64,000 nucleotides of DNA from Echinostoma caproni (Eukaryota > Platyhelminthes > Trematoda > Plagiorchiida > Echinostomatidae). The position numbers and the translations under genes are program-made. The stretch spans positions 228,521 to 292,520 of the forward strand of contig UZAN01039370.1 of the NCBI GenBank assembly GCA_900618425.1, written 5' to 3'. The notes below the pieces were generated by a model. That model saw only the letters and a list, made by a program, of their open reading frames with translations. It was not told where the DNA came from and searched no databases. This document shows positions 50,400 through 61,296 of the stretch, piece by piece (position 1 is the first letter of the stretch; every line of letters begins with the position of its first letter).

Positions 50400-51010
50400 T
50401 TAAGGATGGCAAAAACGTACTAGGTCTCTACAAAATAGGAGTAGACCATGTAGCCGCATTTACGTATGTGTTGTGATTATCTTACTTATTGAACTCGCAT
50501 TGTACTCGAAGATTGTTCCAACAGATCATCAGGACTGTTTGCGGATCTTAGTTTCGAGGTTTGTAGAAGCAAGAGAATTTTTTCGGTGGACCGAGTTGGT
50601 TCTGAAACAGTCCAAAGGACTGCAACAGCGAAGAGCGTTCGAAGCTTAATAGACAGACGCCGAGTTTGACTCATTGATATCCGTGCTGTGGAGCGTAGCC
50701 AATTTTTCATTGTGCCAAAGGAGCAAATACTTTTCCGAATTACCTTTACTTTCTTGCTTTCCCGTTGTTCTCTGGCCAACAATTCACTGAGATCTTATAT
50801 TCAAACTTGATCCGGTGGGATATCTGATGCACGCAGACGAACCCTGTGATCTACCATGCCTTCCTTATATCTTCTTTAATAAGTCAATACAGCTTATCAT
50901 CCTTCAGTTGAAAAATGGTAACAAAGTGTCGAAAGCTGATAAATTGTGTCAGTGAAAATGTCCCTGTGTATGATGAAGAGCACAAACCTGAAATAATGGA
51001 CGGAAGAGAA
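50400..51010. other. segment open in several frames; identity unknown
   Basis: A minus-strand frame of 98 codons (50782-50486) overlaps a plus-strand frame that runs from about 50463 to a TAA near 50650 and includes DCLRILVSRFVEAREFFRWT. Both look protein-like, which cannot be true of both. A decayed transposon or simply locally higher GC would explain it. I do not assign a product. Confidence 0.25.
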
Positions 51011-54000
51011 TCAAGACATTGATCTTGTGTGACACGCTCAACCTTCCTTAGCTAGAAATATGAGCTAATTTTTTATCATACTTAAGTTCTTATCTGCGTA
51101 AAAACGTTAATGATCCTTTGTTTAAAATAAATTAACTTTAAAATATATCAAAAGCTTCGCAGTATCGGTGCTAACGTCGTCTATAATACAAAGTTATCTC
51201 ACATTGAATAAACGTAAATCAATACCAAATGATTTTAAAAGGAACGTAAGTTAGTAGACACGAAAACAATGAACCATTAAATGCTATTCGAATGAAGTAA
51301 GCATTCAGGTTTTTCCTTTAGTTTTGTTCATAATACTTAATTTTGAGGGCTTTTAATAAATGCAACGTGGTAGCAATATCTCAAACGCTGATAGAATTAT
51401 GTATTGTTTCTCATATTGAGGCAATCCACACATCAGAAAATTCTTCACTTATTAAAAAAGAAATGATAGCAGACATTCACCTTATATCTACTTCAATTGA
51501 ACAAACGTTGACTGGCATGGTTTACTAAGTTATTGTGTTTCTACAGTATGTAACAGTGAACATTAACGATCGAACAGCTAACATCACTGCATATAATTCA
51601 GTTAACGATTTTCAGTGTTTTGCACACAATCAAAAGTGGACAAAACTGTTAGTTCTACAGACTGTCAATTGCATAATGCACTACGAAGGAGTAATCACGT
51701 AAGTCACGTGTTGTCTGTCCAGAGAGTGGAAACAGCACAACAATCGGAATGCCAAGAACTGAGAAAACGTGTTATAAATAGAATTAGTAACAGAATTATC
51801 GGCTAAGTCATTGTTTGAAAGCTCATAGCTTAGACTGAACTGCCGGGTGCTAAAAACATTTATACTTCTACATTTCGTTGGTGTGAAACCAGTTAGAGCA
51901 GCAAACGAATTGGTGGGAACTTATGGATTACTTGGTAACTTACTTGCTATTTGAATAGTGAGAACCAATGGCCAGATTTATTTCGGATTTTGTCAGTTGC
52001 CTATGGTTTCTAGACTGTAAATTAATCCAGCCAAACTGACACATATGCGCGTAAGTATTCATGGTGTGATCAGGATATTGATTTTTGATTGGTCGCGCAA
52101 TTGAAACCCAACAAATGCACAGATTTATTCAACGAAATTAAGTTCGTGGGATGAAAGTCTTCACTTCAGTCGAAAATGGGCTGGAAACACAAAATGTGGG
52201 GACGTTATAGGATTCTCCAGATTGCGTACAAAATGTACAAAATGATTCAGGCAGTTCAACTGTTGTCCAGAATTAGTCTTCAGGCTATGTGAGCTTGAAA
52301 ATAATTACCGGGTTTGTTCATTATTGATGTTTTTCACGTGTTCAGGTCGCTCAAAATTAGTTTCGATGGTGATATCTACCTCAGAGAAACCACGAAAGCC
52401 AAACGTTTGAGGAACGGATAGAAACACGCGTTTGGAAACTTTACAGCATTCATTCGGAGAAATGTTGAAAAGTTGAAGGACAGACCAGAGCAATTAGCTA
52501 GTTCAACAATATGTGCACGATCACACTAAACGTCAGTAAATTGAGTCACGCAAAAATGTCAGAGGCATAACTGACCAGACGGTAATGATAGAGGAACTTT
52601 TATTACGATTGCTGAAGATACTGGAGCACTTCAGAGCAACCCATGGTTCGCCAATGATTGCTAACACTCTGAAAACTGTTTTGCTGTTAGCAATGAATGC
52701 GAAATGTGTTTTCACGTAACGAAAAACAACCACGTCTGGGCTACTGAAATGTAGGGCATCAATAAATGCGGATTTGTAGCCTGGAAATAGAAAACATACA
52801 ACGACCGACAAGAGGGACTTTTTCAAGGTAATCCGTTATGCATCCGCTTTCGGTATGCACTCTCAACTACACATTGATAAATACGTTAAATACAAGCGGC
52901 ACAGAAACAAAGTAATAAGTATTTTGACCTCATGACACTGCTTGCAAGTCCCGTATGAACTGATTCGTTATGGATGCTATATCTGTAGTGTAATAATAAT
53001 AAAATACAACTTTAATTGCGAAGACTTGGCACCCAAGGCGACATCCGTCAACCACAGTTTAAGTGAAAAATGGTAACATGACCGTCCTGTGGGGAATATT
53101 GCGAGAATATCGAAGTACATCTTCAACAAATCAACCTGGGGGCAACCCATTTAGATTCCAACACAAATGTTTGAAAATCATTATTTTTCATGTTTGAGTT
53201 TGGGTTGATAATTTTTTATCTTATTTAGTGATAATCCTCTATCTATCTAGTGAATAGATCGAACAATTGCAGAAAGAAATACAAATCTTGCGTCGACATG
53301 TAATGTTTGCGAAAAAGCTGAAGCCACCTTTCCCTGAGTAGCAATTATCGTTCATCCGTTGACAGTTTTCTCAAGGGATCACAAAAAACGCGTGCATACA
53401 AACGATATTCAAACTTGCCTTCATGTTAACCGTACGATGTCGTTCATGGTTGAAGAAAACATGATCGACGCAACTTCGCACCACAATAATGGCTTCAGCA
53501 CTATTTTAATGTATCTGAAGTTATATAAAGTTGGTAATTATTTGTTGCAGATTACCACAAACCTGATATATACATTCAGAACACCTTTACCACCAATTTC
53601 GCGTGAAAAAGTAATCTCGTTCGGTCAGGAGTTGTGTGGAATATTAACTCCAAAACGTAGACTTCTAGTCACTATTCTCAGGCGAGAATTGTTCATTAGT
53701 GAATGCTGAATCAGATAAAAGGAAATGCACAATTTTGAGTGACGTGTCAAACGCACCGCAAATCCGCCTTAAATTAGGAGTAACTGCCAATCTGTTGTCC
53801 ATCAACGCGTTTGAATAAACTGCAATTGGCGAAACACAATCATGTGGTATTTTCCGAGTATTTGCAACAAAATTTGATTGACAAGTTCACATAAAATGAT
53901 GATTGACGCAGAAGGAAAAAGCGCGGATGAGCAAACTGCAAATAAACATCCATCGCTTGCAGGGAAACTGAGTGTTTGTGTATTCTAAGCTTATATCTAA

Positions 54001-55211
54001 ATACGTTGTCTTATATTTTGTTATGAGCATTACTTTCAATTTTATTCTGGGTGGCGATAAACATCTCACTGGATTAGGTCACATGATTCTAGCAGAATGT
54101 TTTCCTTCATTTTCATTCACTCTTATCTACAAGGAGTATTCATATATCTCTTGGTGTAATTTTGATTATACTCATTGTCTTGGAAGCAATTCGTTTTGTA
54201 GCAATCCGCACGTGCAACTGCATTTAGATTTCTACATGAAACTCGGATTTCAGAATGTGTTTCTTTCCATTGACATCATGGACCTATGGTTACCTGCAAT
54301 GAAGGCGATTATTTGTAAACGTTGGAGCAGTAAGTGCCTTTGAAATAAATGAGTCATCTTAAGATTGCCCTACATTTGTTCTTTCGCTCGGACAAGTGAA
54401 AGAAACATGCTAGTTTTTTCTGTATGACTGGGGCATTTTACGTTTTCTCTACCTAATGATGTACATATTTAAATGAAAAAGTAGACTGTAGGTTTGGCAA
54501 ACGTAGGAACAGCGGAAGGAATCCTACTTAATTGTCAGAATGTCTGCTATAAAATAATCTGATCCTCGGTTGTAAAAATTAGATACAATGTTTTTCTAAA
54601 ACCACATTTAATGTTTATTACGTGAATCTAGCAAGAGACTAGAAGGAAGGTGAGCGGTAAACGGACGAGCACACTTGACTTTTTCCTTGAATGGAAATCT
54701 GTGAATTTGTAAACAATTCAACTTTTTTAAATGATTGATTTTTCTGATTCACCCAGATGCAACAGAATAGGACATCAATGTTATAATTTTCTTTGTCAAT
54801 TGAACTTGACTGATACGCACCAACTTCGTTCTAATTCGTTTTGAGGACAACACTTGACCTGGATTTTGAGTAAACAATTAATCTGGAGGAGGTAAAATTC
54901 CAACTTCCATCGGATGGTGGCAAGGGCACAGCATTATTGGGTTCAGGTTTCCTGTTGTCATTTCGATTCAACAAAATACTCCGCACCTTTCAAAAGGAAG
55001 GAATAAAGTTAGTAATTTAGCCAATGGAATGACTTGATGAGCAATCAACAATCAGTACCGACAGCTGTTTCTGATTTGACAATAGAGCACCCCATTTTAA
55101 GTCACAATCGAGAATCTCACACCACTCAGCACCAGATGTTTGTGAGATCACGTGAGTTAAACATGTTATATACGGTCCGATGTTTGCTTGTGTACTATGT
55201 TTTTCACTGAG
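51011..55211. other. no gene recognised
   Basis: AT-rich sequence. Frames 53359-53709 (116 codons) and 53972-54343 (123 codons) on the plus strand show no motif. The second has hydrophobic stretches and could encode a membrane peptide, but lengths like these arise by chance. Confidence 0.4.
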
Positions 55212-55379
55212 GCGAGTTATTCCACCGTGATAAAAGGAATTCGACCTTCCTGGCAAAACCAAAACAGTCGCACGCTTAGACAGAAACGAATGCTTCTGGC
55301 GCTTTTGAGGTCACTGGGTAGGTTACAGAAAAATTTGGAGATATTCAATTCCTTGGTTGACGAAAAATCTGAGCTATGA
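55212..55379 (+). CDS. possible terminal exon, unidentified
   Basis: An acceptor-like TTTTTCACTGAG precedes 55212. The frame then encodes about 55 residues ending in LEIFNSLVDEKSEL and a TGA at 55377-55379. The segment RQKRMLLALLRSLGRLQKNL would form an amphipathic helix. An AATAAA signal lies at 55397-55402, only 18 bases past the stop, which is very close for a 3' end. The same frame extends upstream to an ATG at 55188. No family is recognised, and chance is a serious alternative. Confidence 0.2.
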   Translation, partial: ASYSTVIKGIRPSWQNQNSRTLRQKRMLLALLRSLGRLQKNLEIFNSLVDEKSEL

Positions 55380-58300
55380 GTTCCGAGAATTTTCGAAATA
55401 AACTGCCATTATGTAAAGGGTAGGGATTTTCACTTTTGTAGCATCTGACTTCACGAGTCACAAGCGAACTGATGTGGTGTAAAGAACGTTGAGGAACATA
55501 TCCAGAACGGAAGGATCCACAAACATTTTAAACACTATGAACGTCGCAATGTATTTACACATCACAGATCACTCTTGTGGATTTATTTGGATGGCTGCAA
55601 AATTGAACATCTAAGACTGTGAAGAACACCTAACCGTGGGCAATGCACAGCTTAGATGGTTTCATGGAATCATCAAAATAATGTTTGTAGAAGAAATCAA
55701 CGCGTTTTTCAAAATGCAACCTGACATTGTGTCTAAATTTGAATGGACACCCAATCGTGCAGATCCATAATAAGGAGCAGTTCAGATGAATTACCCAATG
55801 GCTGATAGAATACAAAACATCCTTAACAATAATTAAAACTCGTTCTCCATTGCGTGTTCTACGGCATATAGTATTAGAAAATTTGTTCCGCCGAATTGTA
55901 GCATCTGAAGTGCTCTGTGTAACGGACAGGGCAAGAATAACACCGCATCTGAAATAGTTGATTGTTTATTGGTGACAGGAATTTTGTCCGCATGAGCTCT
56001 CTGAACAGCAGTGAAGAATTGGTGATAATTATTTGTAATAACATGAAAAAGATTAAACAATGCTTTTTCATACATAATGTCATCTTTAATTCACTGTAAT
56101 GCAACGACTGCTTATTGAAGCTGCACATCAGTCTGATCCAACGAAATCAGTAATTGTTCTACTGTCCTAGGAGAATGTAACAGATATCAGAAACAGATTT
56201 ATGAAGGGTTATGCGTCTGGTTATATGTGATCCATTTTAATTATTTTCAAAACTTATCTATCAGATTGACATTTTTGTCTTGACAGTTAGTCACCTCTAC
56301 TGGATTCATCAGCTTGGAAACATATTTACAGTATGCTTGCAAATCCAGTGCACCTGTACCAGTGCCAGTTAGATGGTTTTATGTTGGTAATTGATCAACG
56401 TTATTGATGCATTCTTCGTCTACAGAATTTGCAAATCCAATACATAATGATTTCCGGTTCTGTTTTGGCATTAAGTATTCCAAGTAGTACGTATTGACAG
56501 CTCCAACACTCCTGCTGAATCTAGTCGGATGAAAGGCCAATAAAGTCTTCCCTTGTTTAAATTGACTCGGTTTTAATGCTTCGAAATACACTTCTCTCCG
56601 AAATTGATGGCGGGCATCTAAACGTTACACCCATTTGGTTATTCACCGGAAGAACGTGTTTTTATTGACTTCATGACACTCATAACAATAACAACAACTG
56701 GAAGAGAGGCAAAAAGAACGCAAAACACTTCCATTTAATATGGAACAACAGTAAACAAAGTCGGAGTCTAATGTTTCGATAGAAGTACTGAGTTCATGCT
56801 CCAGTAGTCAGTATTGCTTATGGGGACTGCTCATGTTGCGGCAGAAAACTGTCCTACAGAATAGCTTCCATAACCGCTCCGTTGAAATCACACTCGTAGA
56901 CATCGTAAGATAAATGTATCCCCTTAGGTAACCAAAGGTATTTTGAGCGATGGTGACTACTGTAAAGATGATGATGACTGAACCGCGTATGATACCTTCA
57001 TCGAGGTCAAAGAGTACGGCGATGCATTCAACCAGTTATTTCGAAATGTTTGCAAATTAAACGCCGTAGATTATTCAACCGTGAAATTGGTCATCGTTCT
57101 GCATCGACATGGAAACTATTAATCATTTATCTTGGTTAATAATGAACGCACGTAGTGGAACGTGAATCCTTTTACGAGTCTTGAGGCTTAGAATATTGTT
57201 TCTCATAATCGATGAGTTGGATTTTCCGACGAATGTGAAAGGGGCACACATTTTGAATGCTAATTTAGCTTTGAAGCCACTTCATTTCCCGTAGACCCGA
57301 CAGTGATGAGTGACAAATTTTGTCTAGGGTAGACTCTTTCACTCTTTCTAGTGTAACTGTAGATAACAATCTTAGCTGTTTGAAACATATCCACATCGTC
57401 GTTGGTAAACTGCGGCCCTTTTATTTTTTTTGCTTAAAACCTCAGACAATTTCGCGGTTCTTAATTAGATATTGCTACTTTTTTGCACCATTTTGTTTTG
57501 CACATTTTGCTCCATTATACTGTAGTTAATCAACGAATCCATTTTAAACAAGATTTGAAAGACTTATGCTGTTGTCTAACTATTGTTGGGTGCGTTACCT
57601 TAATTCACGTAAACGGATATGTTGCGAAACTTTCAAAGTTTCAAAACTTCTTGTGTCAACTGTTCGCAAATAATTTTCAGAGTGCAAGACATCAAATTAA
57701 CACGTAGTTGTTTTCAACCCTCAACGCGCACCGAATTCCGACAAATGTCATCCCGTATAAACATTCACCGACAGTTGATTGTTTCCTACCGCACACGTTT
57801 ACTGGCAAACAACGAGAGGGTAGTAGTGAAAAGCGCAACGTCCATGTACTGTGAACAAATGCTCCCCTCCCTGTAAAATGGTTTTCGTGTGAAAAATGAC
57901 ATGCTTAGCTTTTTTCAAACTTAAACGGTTGCTTCAGAAGTTGCGAACTTGTTACACAATAAAATGAACAGTCCAACTGTTGAAATGTATCGTAAATATA
58001 TCAATTGGGACATTGACCACAATAAGGGTTTACTTGCAAAATCCGGTATTTCAAACGTAGAAGCCGTTTAATGTAGAGGAGCAACAGGTCAAACTATGCG
58101 TCAGATGCACAACGTCAGGTTAAAACTAAAATTCACTGAGGAAAATGTTCACGATCAAACCTCTTCAAATCAAAACGGCTTGTCAGTAAGTAAGCTCGCG
58201 TAATAGTTGGGCAGCAGTGAGGCCTTTTGCCAATTCACGTCGAACTTCATACTACACCTGTAATTTTTCATTTACAAAATTTAATGTAGCAAATTATCAG

Positions 58301-59734
58301 GCTTTCTTAACTTTACGTTTTTAAATATTAGTTGAAAACAAATCGCAAAATACATTCCTACACATTTGTTTTTCAGCAGTTGTAAAATTAAACACTCTGT
58401 ACACTTAAGCAAAAGAAATTCGCTTAAAGTACTGATAATAAATTGTGTAGTTCAGAATCAGTTACATGTAAAAGAATCCTCAGATTCATAGTGAGATACC
58501 CGATAGCCCCGAGTGGACAATTATGTGACGGATACACCCTTACCAGTTGAACTGTAAGTGCACAACGACACCACCAGCTTTTTCACATTGAGCTCATTCA
58601 CGCTAATAGAGAAGTTAGCAAATCTGTCCATTGTCAGGTGTTATTTGACCTCCATCGAAATGCATTGAAATAAATGCTGAGCTCAGTTAATTGATCGAAT
58701 GATGCTTCATGGTAGATAATACAAAAGGAATATATTCATATTTGGATAGTGATAATACAGTCATTTATTAAACATCTGTGTTTATCAAGTGTAACTACGA
58801 TGAATTTCCTGTTTAACAAACGAATGGCATTTTGAATACTGACCAAATAGCTTGAGGTGTTTTATTTCGACTGATTCTTTTCGCTGTGGCAACCGCGTTT
58901 ATACCGTGCTTCAAATAAATAGAAAGGATGTAAGTTGATAGGTGTTGAATATTTTCCAGATATAATGAATCAATGAGATCATCGTGTTTATTCGATTACA
59001 TTGCTGTTTTTAGATAAAAGTGGATATCATGTTTTTACTAGGATATTGCTAAAGCTTGTCTAACAAAACAGAAAAAACGATCCACGTTGGTAAGCTCAGA
59101 TTAACCAGCATAATCCATATTCAGTATGAACAATTATCAAACCCTGGATTGAAAATGATTATTTTCTTTATGCATTTGTCTTCTCACGTACGTAAATACA
59201 ACTCGATGTTCTAAAACAGTTTTGTCTTTGATGGACAAATTTCATGATAATTAGAATAGAGATAAGCCGTTTGACCTGCGCTTACTTTCCAAATTTTTCA
59301 TCCTACGACTGTTCTAACAATATGATAAAACCATGAAAGAAAACCGATTTTCCTCCGGTAAAATCACACATTCTTGATTTGTGTGCTCTACAAAAGTCCA
59401 ATTTCATATTCAGCGAAACTTTCTCACGGACACAGAAAAACATAATCTCCCTGTATTTTTATAATCGTCTTGCATTATGTGTCATCTCAACTATCATATT
59501 TTCCTAACAGTGTTTCAGTAAATAACTGACAATACGTGAAACAACTGTTGCCGACAAGCCACTAGTAAGAAGCGAACGACAATAAAACCAATAATATCTA
59601 GCTTAACCAGTGGCTCGAACCAAGATAAAAGACCGGATTGTGTGGGACATACCGGATAGATAGCTTTATCCAGGTGGTTGTTCAATGGCGTGAAATAAAT
59701 TGAATGACTACTTCATTGATAAAATAAGAAATAT
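55380..59734. other. no gene recognised
   Basis: AT-rich sequence with overlapping short frames at 57320-57876 and no recognised motif or repeat. A weak tRNA-like string near 58503-58570 lacks a proper B-box. Confidence 0.45.
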
Positions 59735-60387
59735 GTGGGCAGAATTAATATTAGCCATCAATTTCGTGTGCCCTCATTCAGCTGTAAGTGCACACATGAG
59801 TTGAAATGAGTCATTTGAACAAGGTGGTGGGCAAGTGAGTTACGTGAGTTTTGCTTGGTTAGGGGTTGAGGTTAAGTTAGATGACATAATTTGATATGTA
59901 GATGAACTGGTCCGAATGATATGATGATTGCGTTTGAGGGGGATTGAGTGAGGCTCATGTCACGCCAACCTATGATGGGGTGGTGTCAAGGTTGACATAA
60001 TCACTACTACGGCAACAACATNACTCTCAAAGTCCAGGAACGTCTAGGCCTCGCGATGACTCGGTGCGTCAACATGCTTATCTGGATCTAACCAATGACG
60101 GACGATCGCACTAGATGGTGGTTTTCATCCCCCAAAGATCTCCCCTCTCTGTCCCTCCACCTAATTCAGCACATCGTTTGGAGAAGTTGACGTCCATATC
60201 AAATGTTGTCATCTGGCTTGACCTCAGCCCCTAATCAAACACAAATCACTCAACTCCCTTGTCCACCACCTTGTTCAAATCACTCGTTTCAACTCTTATG
60301 TTTGTTCTTTTTACAAGATCATAAAAATGTTCATTTACAGCTGAATGAGAGCACACGAATTTGGTGGTCAATATCAATCCTGCCCAC
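59735..60387. mobile_element. large imperfect inverted repeat (fold-back or MITE-like element)
   Basis: The left arm, 59735-59915, and the right arm, 60180-60387, are reverse complements at roughly four positions in five over their length. Shared blocks include GTGGGCAG..T.ATATT, TTCGTGTG, CTCATTCAGCTGTAA, ATTTGAACAAGGTGGTGG and TTAGGGG.TGAGGT.AAG. The right arm has an extra stretch of about 30 bp near 60300-60335. Weaker similarity continues inward towards 60010. The right arm runs directly into the 909-base gap, so the outer boundary on that side is hidden. It holds no transposase-like frame. It is either one non-autonomous fold-back element or two copies of a repeat in head-to-head orientation. 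Confidence 0.88.
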
Positions 60388-61296
60388 NNNNNNNNNNNNN
60401 NNNNNNNNNNNNNNNNNNNNNNNNNNNNNNNNNNNNNNNNNNNNNNNNNNNNNNNNNNNNNNNNNNNNNNNNNNNNNNNNNNNNNNNNNNNNNNNNNNNN
60501 NNNNNNNNNNNNNNNNNNNNNNNNNNNNNNNNNNNNNNNNNNNNNNNNNNNNNNNNNNNNNNNNNNNNNNNNNNNNNNNNNNNNNNNNNNNNNNNNNNNN
60601 NNNNNNNNNNNNNNNNNNNNNNNNNNNNNNNNNNNNNNNNNNNNNNNNNNNNNNNNNNNNNNNNNNNNNNNNNNNNNNNNNNNNNNNNNNNNNNNNNNNN
60701 NNNNNNNNNNNNNNNNNNNNNNNNNNNNNNNNNNNNNNNNNNNNNNNNNNNNNNNNNNNNNNNNNNNNNNNNNNNNNNNNNNNNNNNNNNNNNNNNNNNN
60801 NNNNNNNNNNNNNNNNNNNNNNNNNNNNNNNNNNNNNNNNNNNNNNNNNNNNNNNNNNNNNNNNNNNNNNNNNNNNNNNNNNNNNNNNNNNNNNNNNNNN
60901 NNNNNNNNNNNNNNNNNNNNNNNNNNNNNNNNNNNNNNNNNNNNNNNNNNNNNNNNNNNNNNNNNNNNNNNNNNNNNNNNNNNNNNNNNNNNNNNNNNNN
61001 NNNNNNNNNNNNNNNNNNNNNNNNNNNNNNNNNNNNNNNNNNNNNNNNNNNNNNNNNNNNNNNNNNNNNNNNNNNNNNNNNNNNNNNNNNNNNNNNNNNN
61101 NNNNNNNNNNNNNNNNNNNNNNNNNNNNNNNNNNNNNNNNNNNNNNNNNNNNNNNNNNNNNNNNNNNNNNNNNNNNNNNNNNNNNNNNNNNNNNNNNNNN
61201 NNNNNNNNNNNNNNNNNNNNNNNNNNNNNNNNNNNNNNNNNNNNNNNNNNNNNNNNNNNNNNNNNNNNNNNNNNNNNNNNNNNNNNNNNNNNNNNN
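60388..61296. other. assembly gap, 909 N
   Basis: Unknown sequence. Open frames spanning it are artefacts of N. The gap begins at the end of the right arm of an inverted repeat, a plausible cause of assembly failure. Confidence 0.99.

Noticed and set aside
49670..50400. Possible minus-strand LTR (polyadenylation-like AATAAA, then a GGGACACAACA end)
   Set aside because: No second LTR, no primer-binding site and no pol-like frame next to it. The signals are too short to stand alone.
53359..54343. Plus-strand frames of 116 and 123 codons
   Set aside because: No domain, and no coding bias or splice context that stands out. Their lengths are within chance expectation at this composition over 64 kb.
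58503..58570. tRNA-like string starting TAGCCCCGAGTGG
   Set aside because: The A-box resemblance is fair, but the B-box (AGTTGAACTGT) is poor and no cloverleaf can be drawn.
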